64,000 bases of DNA, taken from assembly GCF_011046735.1 (NCBI RefSeq), contig NZ_CP049258.1:4358001-4422000 (forward strand), read 5' to 3'. The position numbers and the translations under genes are program-made. Below the pieces are notes generated by a model. That model was not told where the DNA came from. It saw only the letters and a program-made list of their open reading frames with translations, and did not search any database. Origin of the DNA: Nordella sp. HKS 07. GTDB taxonomy: Bacteria > Pseudomonadota > Alphaproteobacteria > Rhizobiales > Aestuariivirgaceae. This document shows positions 53,261-60,514 of this stretch, piece by piece. Position 1 is the first letter of the stretch. Every line of letters begins with the position of its first letter.

Positions 53261-54043
53261 TGGCGACAGAATGAAATCGCAGATCTTATCTTTTGATCCG
53301 GGTGCGAGACCGCTGCCGCGGATACCGGCAAGATAGGCGTCTACGTCATAGGAATAGCGTTGATAGCTGAACTGCCACCCACCAGGTGTGGCGGTGTCAG
53401 TGAACCACAGCACATAGGGATTCGGGTCAGCGCGATCGCGTGGCTGGCCAATCGATCCGGCGTTGAACACATAATGCTTCTTAGGGTCGAGATCGCCGCT
53501 CGCGGCGGTGAAAAACCCGCTCTGATCCCTGATGTACTGAAAACATTTGACCCGATGTGTGTGGCCGAAAACCCCCGCCTGAAAGCCACGCTCCTGCAAG
53601 GCGGCGACGGCGGCAAGATGCTCCTCCTCGGTATTGAGATAATCCCAGCGTCCCGCTCCGAAAGGATTGGCGTGGCTGAGCAGCAGATTCTGCTGCACCA
53701 CTTCATCGTGAAATCTCAACTGGGACCATAGCGCCGGAGAAAGCCGCGCCTGCGTCCACTCGACGGAATCGCGTATCCAATCAGGCAGCCGGCTGAAGTA
53801 GCCGGTCTTTTGCCCGGCCAACAAATCGTCATACAGCGCATCATGATTGCCGCGCAGCAACATCGCCCGTCCCCGCGAGATGCGGGTTGCAACCAGTTCG
53901 AGGGTTTCCTCGACATCGACGCCATAAGTCAATAGATCGCCGATAAGGATCAGTTGATCGCATCCCTGCCGATCAATCTGCGCCAGGGCGCCGCGCAAGG
54001 CTCCCGCGTTGGCGTGAATATCCCCCACGATTGCCAACCGCAT
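53255..54043 (-). CDS. Calcineurin-like metallophosphoesterase
   Basis: A 262-residue two-metal phosphoesterase. The motif set is complete: GDIHAN (residues 8-13), LIGDLLTYG, LLRGNHDAL, LLSHANPFG and GVFGHTHRVK. ATG 54043 gives MRLAIVGDIHAN; a longer frame to 54109 exists but overlaps the next gene and has no motif. Unlike the common phosphodiesterases of this class, it stands four bases after an SDR epimerase and an ATP-grasp gene, suggesting a pathway role. Substrate unknown. Its stop codon TAG lies in a dispersed repeat. Confidence 0.86.
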   Translation of the reverse strand: MRLAIVGDIHANAGALRGALAQIDRQGCDQLILIGDLLTYGVDVEETLELVATRISRGRAMLLRGNHDALYDDLLAGQKTGYFSRLPDWIRDSVEWTQARLSPALWSQLRFHDEVVQQNLLLSHANPFGAGRWDYLNTEEEHLAAVAALQERGFQAGVFGHTHRVKCFQYIRDQSGFFTAASGDLDPKKHYVFNAGSIGQPRDRADPNPYVLWFTDTATPGGWQFSYQRYSYDVDAYLAGIRGSGLAPGSKDKICDFILSPS

Positions 54044-54047
54044 CAGC

Positions 54048-54938
54048 CTAGCTCCGTCTTGCCAGCCACAACTCAAGGCCCTGCTTGAGAGACACTGGTC
54101 GGAAACCAAACAAGCGCTGCGCCCGGCTGATATCGACGGCAGAAAAACCCGCAGACCCCGCGCTGTCGGTGGCGGGCTCTACGGTGATCAATCGCGGATC
54201 CGCATTCAGTACCTCGCATAGCAGCTGCGCTACCTCCAACAAGGAATGCGCCTGGCCTGAACCGAGGTTTACCTCCCCGACCTGCGCGCCTTGAAGCGCT
54301 TGCGCGACCAGACTAGCCACATCATCACGCCAGATGAAATCCGCGCGATAGCTGCCACCATTCTTCAACACGATGGGTTTGCCGGATCGCAATTGCTCGA
54401 TGAACAGTGGAAAGACGCCGCTGACCATGCCCGGCCCATAGATCGCGCTCGGACGCAGAGTCAGCGTGCGCAACGCCTGGCTCGACCAGGAACGCACATA
54501 AATCTCGCCGAGCACCTTGCTACCCAGATAATAAGGCGCATGTTCGCAGCCTATAGCGTCATCCTCATGCACCGGCCGTTCCTGCAAGCGCAGGATGTTG
54601 GCGCCGGAAATAAAAATGAACCGGGTGAGCCCGGCAGCCTCGCTGGCGCGCAGCAACTGCAAGGTGCCCAACGCGTTCACTTCCGCACAGGCCCGTGCCT
54701 CATCAGGATCCTTTTGATTGCGCGGGATGTGTGCTGCGGCGTGTACCAGCGCCGTGGCGCCACGCAGCATTTCGGCGCTTTGTTCCCAGGAGCAATCGGC
54801 ACGCCAGCGCCGTACCTCATAGTCAGCACTGCTGGCCAGGCTGCCCGACAAAACCAGCACCGGAAAACCAGCCCGCCGCAGATGATCCACGATCGCCCGC
54901 CCCAGAAGTCCACCAGCGCCGGTGACCGCTATTGTCAT
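54048..54938 (-). CDS. NAD-dependent epimerase/dehydratase (SDR)
   Basis: A 296-residue extended SDR. Its nucleotide motif is TIAVTGAGGLLGRAIVDHLR (residues 2-21) and its catalytic pair is in YYLGSKVLGE (Tyr, Lys). A TLRPSAIYGPGMVSGVFPLF segment and a DDVASL stretch are typical of nucleotide-sugar epimerases. It lies four bases from the phosphoesterase and 26 bases from the ATP-grasp gene, so the three are likely one transcript read ATP-grasp, SDR, phosphoesterase. It may act on a sugar or on an acyl derivative; specificity cannot be read. Confidence 0.86.
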   Translation of the reverse strand: MTIAVTGAGGLLGRAIVDHLRRAGFPVLVLSGSLASSADYEVRRWRADCSWEQSAEMLRGATALVHAAAHIPRNQKDPDEARACAEVNALGTLQLLRASEAAGLTRFIFISGANILRLQERPVHEDDAIGCEHAPYYLGSKVLGEIYVRSWSSQALRTLTLRPSAIYGPGMVSGVFPLFIEQLRSGKPIVLKNGGSYRADFIWRDDVASLVAQALQGAQVGEVNLGSGQAHSLLEVAQLLCEVLNADPRLITVEPATDSAGSAGFSAVDISRAQRLFGFRPVSLKQGLELWLARRS

Positions 54939-54964
54939 CTAAATGTGATCCATGGGCTGCTCGA

Positions 54965-55978
54965 CTAAATCCGCTTCACTGCATCCACTTGTTGCGGCTC
55001 AATGACGGTTTCCGACCAGTGACGCAGGATAGTGATAGGCTTGACCTCGGGCTGGACGATAGGCTCATCCCACAGCAGCTTCCTTACACACATCTCCACT
55101 TCATTGAACCCGGCATGCGCCCGCAGTGGTGTTGTACCAGAAAAGCGTCCATTGATCTCGAAGACTTTGGGCCGTCCGCGGGCGTCGATACGGAACTGAA
55201 AATTCGCCGGCCCATGGGGCTTGAGCGCTTCGGTCCAGGCTTTGACTTGTGCTTCCAACACCGCATCGAACACCGTAAATGCGCGGTAAGTGTTGCCGTC
55301 ACGCAGGTCGCGGCGCATAACGATGACAGCATGACAGTGGCCATCGAAATACAAGCCGCTGGCCGTAAATTCGCCGTCCGCATCGCTGATGCATTCCTGC
55401 ACCACCGCATTCTTCGTATGCGCGAGCGCCCATTGCAGCTGCTCCTCATTGTCGGCCCTGCTCACGCCATAGGAGCGCGCACCTATGCATGGCTTGACGA
55501 TGAGCGGGAAGCCGCATTCCGCAATCACCGCGGCAATGCCGGGCTTGTCATGCGCCAATGCCGAAGCCGGCGCTGCAAAATCATGCTGCTTGAAAAAACG
55601 GGCGGTTTGGTATTTGTCGTCCGCAATCGCCACGACCTCCGGGGAGCTGACCAGGATTTGCACATTGAACTCGCGCTCCAACTCCGCGCGCTGCGCCGCC
55701 AGCGGCACCAACTCCACATCAGTTCCAACCAGCATGACATCCGGCCGCACTTTCGCCAGCATGCGGCGTATGGCGTCCAGATAATCTGGCGCATTCGCCA
55801 AGGGGACCAGATAGGCTTCGTCGGCCCAATACAAGCCTGCAGACAGCGGACTCACATCGAGCGCAACGGTATGTAATTGCAGGCTGCTGCGCCGCAGCGC
55901 GCGCAGAATGCCCTGGCCCAGCAAGGCGCCGCCGCCGGTAACCGCAATCTTGATCGACGCTGTCGATGGAGCTTTCAC
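54965..55978 (-). CDS. ATP-grasp ligase (CarB/PylC-like)
   Basis: A 337-residue ATP-grasp protein. The N-terminal Rossmann-like part starts KIAVTGGGALLGQGILRALR, then VRPDVMLVGTDVELVPLA. The ATP-grasp core has DDKYQTARFFKQHDFAAPAS, PLIVKPCIGARSYGVSRA, and the metal-binding FEINGRFSGTTPLRAHAGF. Such enzymes form carbon-nitrogen bonds by ligating an acid (amino acid or sugar acid) to an amine with ATP. It appears to be the first gene of the three-gene group. The substrates are unknown; a locus rich in uronic acids makes an amide modification conceivable but unproven. Confidence 0.84.
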   Translation of the reverse strand: MKAPSTASIKIAVTGGGALLGQGILRALRRSSLQLHTVALDVSPLSAGLYWADEAYLVPLANAPDYLDAIRRMLAKVRPDVMLVGTDVELVPLAAQRAELEREFNVQILVSSPEVVAIADDKYQTARFFKQHDFAAPASALAHDKPGIAAVIAECGFPLIVKPCIGARSYGVSRADNEEQLQWALAHTKNAVVQECISDADGEFTASGLYFDGHCHAVIVMRRDLRDGNTYRAFTVFDAVLEAQVKAWTEALKPHGPANFQFRIDARGRPKVFEINGRFSGTTPLRAHAGFNEVEMCVRKLLWDEPIVQPEVKPITILRHWSETVIEPQQVDAVKRI

Positions 55979-56200
55979 GACGCGATCCTCAGATCAGTTT
56001 GTTCAAAGACGAGTGGTTTTTGGGGGGAGGGCGGGAGCCGGCGAAATCGGGCATGGTGACCTGATATCGGCAGGGCGCCCAGCGCTCCAATGCCGGCGCG
56101 TCTGACCACCTGCCAGCCGGTGAACGGAATCTTCAGGACCAGGCTATCCCGCACAGGGGTGCGCCGACCGAAGCGCAGGCTCCGACCTCAATCTAGCCCC

Positions 56201-58312
56201 TCAACGTGTGGCCGCACAGGGGCCGCCCAGATTGAAGCCGGCGTTGCTTTCGGAAATGCCTGCCTTGCGCGATGTCGCGCTGGCCACGCGGGCGTTGTTG
56301 GGGAGCACTTCCCCGATGATCTCGAACATACCATCGACGTCGCCTCGTTGCGCACAGGCCGCGAGGCGGGAAAAGTTCTCGCGCAGGAGCTGCGAGGGAA
56401 CCGGGTTTGGAATGGCGCCAAGAACGCCCGGGACGGGAGAGGCGACGCGCTTCTCCGAATCGTCGAACAATTCTTCGAACAGCTTTTCTCCTGGCCTGCA
56501 TCCGACGAACTCGATCCTGATATCCTTGTCCGGCGTGTAGCCGGCAAGTCTGATCATGCGGCGGGCGATGTCGATGATCTTTACCGGCTCGCCCATGTCC
56601 AGGACAAAGACCTCGCCTTGGCCGAGCTTGCGCTCGAGACCATAGGCCGAGGCCTGCAACGTGAGTTCCACGGCTTCGCGAATGGTCATGAAGTAGCGGG
56701 TCATGTCCGGATGGGTGACGGTGAGGGGCCCGCCGCGCGCGATCTGCCGCTTGAACAGAGGGATCAGCGAGCCGCTCGATCCCAGCACATTGCCGAAACG
56801 CACGGTCATGAAGCGGGGACTCGTATTCGCCGCGAGGCCATCGAGATCGAGGGCCTGGCAAAAGAGCTCGGCAAGCCTCTTCGAGATGCCCATGACGCTG
56901 GTCGAGTTCACCACCTTGTCGGTAGATACCTGCACCATGGCCAGTGCTCCGACGCGCTTAGCCATATTCGCGACATTCATCGAGCCGATGACATTCGTCA
57001 GCATTCCCTCACAAGGGTTGAGTTCCACCATGGGGACATGCTTGAGCGCTGCGGCGTGGAATACCAGTTCGGGCTGATGGAGAGAGAATATCTTCTCCAG
57101 CCGGGACGCATCGCGTACGTCGCACATATGGGCGGTGCGCTTTATCGAGCCGTGCGCCTCCGCAAGCGCCATGTCGATGGCGTACAGATTGTACTCGCAG
57201 TTCTCGATGAGAATGAGCTCCGCTGGGCGCAGCGCCGCAATCTGCTGAGTGAGTTCACTTCCGATGGATCCGCCGGCGCCGGTGATCAGCACCTTGCGGC
57301 CAGATATCAGCCTGTGCACGGCCTCCTTGTCGAGCGCCGCCTGTGGCCGTTCGAGGAGATCCGTCATTTCAATGGGACGGACCTCGAAGCGATCCTGCGA
57401 TCGCGGATTCCTGAGTTCGGTTACCGGATTCAATCGGGAATAGGCAATTCCAAGCTTCTCCGCGCGATCCACCAGTGCCTGCGCACTGCCTTCGGTGAAT
57501 GCGGAAAGCGGCTCGGTGAAGATCACGTGGCGCGGCCGCTGGCCGCGAGCACTCAACAGCTCGAGCACGCGATCAAACTCGCCAAGAGTCCCGAGAACGG
57601 GGATGCCACGGAGCATCAGACCCTGCTGGGTCGGCATATCTTCGATGAATCCGACCGGCCGATATCTCGCATTCGGATCGTGGCGCAGCGCGCGGAGATA
57701 GAGATCCGCGGCATGCCCGGCGCCGACGAGGAGAATGGGAACCGCCTCTTTGCGGACGTCTGTGCCGGAATAATAGGGTCCAAGCGGCCGCAATTCGTCA
57801 AGCCTGAATCTCAGTCTCACGAATGCCAAGAGCGGAATGAGCAGAAGCATCTCGATCGCGACGACGGATCTCGGAATTGATTCGACCCGGTTGAACAGGA
57901 ACAAGGCGAAGACGAATGTCAGGGAAGAGAATATCCCGGCATTGACGATGCTCATCAGATCGGAGATCGATGCGAACCGCCAATTGCGGTCGTAAAGCCC
58001 GGTAGCAGGGAAAATGACGGCGCAGATGACCACCAGCATGAGGACTGCCGCCGGCAACCGGTTGAACTCCTGATGCACGGAGAAGGGCGCATCGAGGCTG
58101 AACCGGAAGATCATGGCGAGCACGAGCGCCAATACACACAAGGACAGATCGGTGAGATAGAGCGTCAGATACCGTGATGGTGCTTTCACCATCGCCAATA
58201 GTCTAGCTTTGACAAGCTGGGCCAGCTTGCTGGGGCTCGATCTTAGAAAACTGGCTCGGTATAAAAGCGCTGCAGGGTACTTCTGCCAAGGCGGGAAGGG
58301 CCGTTGACTCAT
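56201..58312 (-). CDS. Membrane UDP-sugar 4,6-dehydratase (WbpM/CapD/FlaA1 type)
   Basis: A 703-residue long-form dehydratase. The N-terminus has four membrane segments (about residues 40-160) and a CoA-binding-like Rossmann region (about 175-300, ILLVGAGHAADLYLRALRHD). The C-terminal SDR part has KVLITGAGGSIGSELTQQIA, STDKVVNSTSVMGISKRLAE (the Ser-Met-Lys triad of WbpM-like enzymes instead of Ser-Tyr-Lys) and NVLGSSGSLIPLFKRQI. It turns UDP-GlcNAc into the 4-keto-6-deoxy sugar that aminotransferases of the DegT type use. ATG 58312 fits. Confidence 0.92.
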   Translation of the reverse strand: MSQRPFPPWQKYPAALLYRASFLRSSPSKLAQLVKARLLAMVKAPSRYLTLYLTDLSLCVLALVLAMIFRFSLDAPFSVHQEFNRLPAAVLMLVVICAVIFPATGLYDRNWRFASISDLMSIVNAGIFSSLTFVFALFLFNRVESIPRSVVAIEMLLLIPLLAFVRLRFRLDELRPLGPYYSGTDVRKEAVPILLVGAGHAADLYLRALRHDPNARYRPVGFIEDMPTQQGLMLRGIPVLGTLGEFDRVLELLSARGQRPRHVIFTEPLSAFTEGSAQALVDRAEKLGIAYSRLNPVTELRNPRSQDRFEVRPIEMTDLLERPQAALDKEAVHRLISGRKVLITGAGGSIGSELTQQIAALRPAELILIENCEYNLYAIDMALAEAHGSIKRTAHMCDVRDASRLEKIFSLHQPELVFHAAALKHVPMVELNPCEGMLTNVIGSMNVANMAKRVGALAMVQVSTDKVVNSTSVMGISKRLAELFCQALDLDGLAANTSPRFMTVRFGNVLGSSGSLIPLFKRQIARGGPLTVTHPDMTRYFMTIREAVELTLQASAYGLERKLGQGEVFVLDMGEPVKIIDIARRMIRLAGYTPDKDIRIEFVGCRPGEKLFEELFDDSEKRVASPVPGVLGAIPNPVPSQLLRENFSRLAACAQRGDVDGMFEIIGEVLPNNARVASATSRKAGISESNAGFNLGGPCAATR

Positions 58313-58935
58313 GACTCCTCACGGTGCCACCTATTGGGTTTTTCAATCCAACAAGCCAGCTACATCAAATAGTGGAACCCAAAAACGCCCTTCTTCTCGT
58401 TTCTGACCTTACGCTAATTCGCTTATAGTTGACAACTGATTTAAGGGCCGGGCTCGTGAAAAATTGTATCCGATAACGTAGCGAGATCTGCGCGATCGGG
58501 AACATTTTCTTGTCTCAGGCAGTGTAGCCTAACGGCCAAATTAGAATCCTGTTTGTTAGAATCCTGTTTGGTTTCAAGCTTGCCACGGGTGGCGCCGGCC
58601 GACCCCCCTTGTCAACGCGTGGACAGCGTGCCGCAGACTTGTGGTCGAGTCTGACAGACATCGCAGATTCGAGCGTTGCTACCTAACGTTGCAAGGGGGT
58701 ATTCGTTAATCAAGCTCGATCAGCTATTAAGCGGACGCGGCCTGAGGTTCGTCAGTTGAGTTTCCGTACGTAACGGCAAGATCTGGAAATATTTCAACTT
58801 TTATGTATTGGCGATTTTTTCTGCGGACGCCAAAAAAAATTTTACTTGTCGTAATTTTGTCCGATTGTTGGTCAGAGTGGTTAATGCAGGGGACGGCTCG
58901 CTGAGTCAGAGCATAATCTGACAGAGGAGAGAGTA
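58313..58935. other. Intergenic region upstream of the dehydratase and the Gly-rich gene
   Basis: About 620 bases between divergent genes. No gene is supported. It contains a perfect 15-base tandem duplication (58541-58570) and an AT-rich tract near 58795-58870 that probably holds promoter sequence for the Gly-rich gene. GAGGAGAGAG at 58923-58932 is a good ribosome-binding site for ATG 58936. Confidence 0.55.
58541..58570 (+). repeat. Perfect 15-base tandem direct repeat
   Basis: TTAGAATCCTGTTTG occurs twice without spacer. It lies in the intergenic region between the dehydratase and the Gly-rich gene and has no evident partner elsewhere in the window. Confidence 0.85.
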
Positions 58936-59469
58936 ATGAGGAAAGCGACGATTCTCGCCGGTGTGGCACTATTGGCTTTAACGGCAACGAGCCATGCATT
59001 TGCGAATCAGACACCAGCAAAGCCAATGATTCTCGCCGATAGCGGTACCGGCGGCGGCGATGGCGGCGGCAGCGGCGGCGGCACTGACGGCGGCGGCGGT
59101 GGCGGTGACAGCGGCGGCAGCGGCGGTGACGGCGGCGGCAGCGGCGGCGGCGGTGACGGCGGCGGCGGTGTCGGCGGCCACGATGGCGGCGGCGGCGGCG
59201 AAGGCGGCGGCGGCGGTGAAGGCGGCGGCGGTGGCGGTGAAGGTGGCGGCGTCGGCGGCCATGATGGCGGCGGCGGTGGCGGCGGCGGTGATGGCGGCGG
59301 CAGCGGCGGCGGCGGTGACGGCGGCGGCAGCGGCGGCGGCGGTGACGGCGGCGGCAGCGGTGGCGGCGGTGACGGCGGCAGCGGCGGCGGCGGTGACGGT
59401 GGAACACCGACACCGGTACCCGGTGATGGCGGCGGCGGCGGCACTGATGGCGGCGGCAGCGGCGGCTAA
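58936..59469 (+). CDS. Extremely Gly-rich secreted protein
   Basis: A 177-residue protein with a clear signal peptide (residues 1-23, MRKATILAGVALLALTATSH with cleavage near AFA). From residue about 37 the protein is almost only Gly with Asp, Ser, His and Glu (GGGGDGGGSGGGGDGG units), ending GGTPTPVPGDGG then a short Gly-rich tail. It is unlike its neighbours in composition and cannot fold as a normal enzyme; the Asp residues may bind calcium or it may form a flexible matrix component. ATG 58936 follows a strong ribosome-binding site and a terminator follows the stop. Antisense Pro- and Ala-rich frames of the same stretch are shadows. Confidence 0.78.
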   Translation: MRKATILAGVALLALTATSHAFANQTPAKPMILADSGTGGGDGGGSGGGTDGGGGGGDSGGSGGDGGGSGGGGDGGGGVGGHDGGGGGEGGGGGEGGGGGGEGGGVGGHDGGGGGGGGDGGGSGGGGDGGGSGGGGDGGGSGGGGDGGSGGGGDGGTPTPVPGDGGGGGTDGGGSGG

Positions 59470-59483
59470 GCGCTACATGTAAC

Positions 59484-59512
59484 AAGGCCTCCCTTAGGGG
59501 AGGCCTTTCTCA
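59484..59512 (+). terminator. Rho-independent terminator of the Gly-rich gene
   Basis: AAGGCCTCCC pairs with GGGAGGCCTT around a four-base loop, followed by a T-rich tail (TTCTCATTTCTTT). It starts 14 bases after the TAA stop. Confidence 0.85.
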
Positions 59513-59584
59513 TTTCTTTAGCTAAGGGTCCGTGGGCTGTCGGCCGGCAAGCGGCGTGGATAATGTTTTGCGCGCTGGGTGCCT

Positions 59585-59644
59585 TCTGAAACCATGTGGA
59601 TTTTCGGCGCCCGATCTGAAACCATGTGGATTTTCGGCGCCCGA
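59585..59644 (+). repeat. Perfect 30-base tandem direct repeat
   Basis: Two adjacent copies of TCTGAAACCATGTGGATTTT followed by CGGCGCCCGA, at 59585-59614 and 59615-59644. They lie between the terminator and the FecR-like gene. Two copies without spacers do not make a CRISPR. Confidence 0.88.
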
Positions 59645-59771
59645 ACCTCATCTTGAGAGGCAGGTACTTTCCAGTTCTTTAGCTGGCGGGGGGGTAAGGC
59701 CTTATTTCGGTATTGCGTATTGTCCTGGCGACTGTAACCTGATCCTTCACCGCGCAGGCATGGTGACGTTG

Positions 59772-59777
59772 TATAAT
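59772..59777 (+). promoter_or_regulatory. Candidate -10 box of the FecR-domain gene
   Basis: TATAAT at 59772-59777, 36 bases before ATG 59813. No convincing -35 box is seen. GGAAGGAG at 59800-59807 is the ribosome-binding site. Confidence 0.4.
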
Positions 59778-59812
59778 AAGAGAAGTCCGAACGCGCCGTG
59801 GAAGGAGTGTTC

Positions 59813-60439
59813 ATGAGGCGACTAGGCTTTTTGCACGCCCTCGACCGTCGGCGAGCCTTGCAGGCAATTGCAGCCGCAGCAGCATATTGTGTGGCGCTGC
59901 CCGCCATCTCCGCCGAAACGGCTGTCGGCGCGGTATCAGAAATCACCGGCTATGCTTTTGGCGAGCTCAATGACAAACGTCGCAAGCTGACGCGGAGATC
60001 ATCGATTTTTCTCAAAGACACGCTCAGAACTGCGGCCGATTCGCGGCTCGGGGCCCTGCTTGCGCGCAGAACGCGCTTACGCCTTGGGGCCGAGACCTCC
60101 GTCAGGATTGATCGTTTCATCGTCGACAGCGGCGGTGAACTCGTTTTGGATAAGGGCGCGCTTCTCATCGATACGAGAGGCAGACTTCTGAAGAGTCTCG
60201 AAGTCCAAAGCCCCTTCGCGCTTATCGCTGTGCGGGGAACGCGGTTCTTCGCGGGACCCATCGATGGCATATTCGGCGTGTTTGTCGTGAGAGGCGCAGT
60301 TGATGTGACGGGTGGTGGCAGCACGGTCCGTCTTAACGCGGGCGAAGGCACAGACATTGCTAGCCCAGGCGCCGCCCCCGGACCCATCAAAGTCTGGGGC
60401 AAGCCCAAAATCGCGAAGGCGATGGCTCTGGTTAATTAG
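59813..60439 (+). CDS. Secreted FecR-domain protein
   Basis: A 208-residue exported protein. The N-terminus has an Arg-rich start and a hydrophobic segment with likely cleavage near ALPAISA (about residue 34). The FecR-like beta domain covers about residues 65-185: RLGALLARRTRLRLGAETSV, then IDRFIVDSGGELVLDKGALL and SPFALIAVRGTRFFAGP. FecR domains sense in the periplasm, but here no sigma factor is next door. Instead it converges on a CHASE2/cyclase gene, a pairing seen in other proteobacteria, so the two may form a sensor system. ATG 59813 is set by the GGAAGGAG site; GTG 59798 is a poorer choice. Confidence 0.85.
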   Translation: MRRLGFLHALDRRRALQAIAAAAAYCVALPAISAETAVGAVSEITGYAFGELNDKRRKLTRRSSIFLKDTLRTAADSRLGALLARRTRLRLGAETSVRIDRFIVDSGGELVLDKGALLIDTRGRLLKSLEVQSPFALIAVRGTRFFAGPIDGIFGVFVVRGAVDVTGGGSTVRLNAGEGTDIASPGAAPGPIKVWGKPKIAKAMALVN

Positions 60440-60514
60440 GACGCCATTGCGTAAACCGCGCCGATCCGTGCAAGCACGTGCGCAAAAATAACGAGATCGA
60501 ACGCCAGACTGATT

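Noticed and set aside
59007-59444. Pro-rich minus frame and Ala/Thr-rich frames over the Gly-rich gene
   Set aside because: They are alternative readings of GGC-rich repeats. Only the 58936 frame has a ribosome-binding site, a signal peptide and a terminator.
59585-59644. Tandem 30-base repeats as a CRISPR
   Set aside because: Only two copies, directly adjacent with no spacers and no cas genes.
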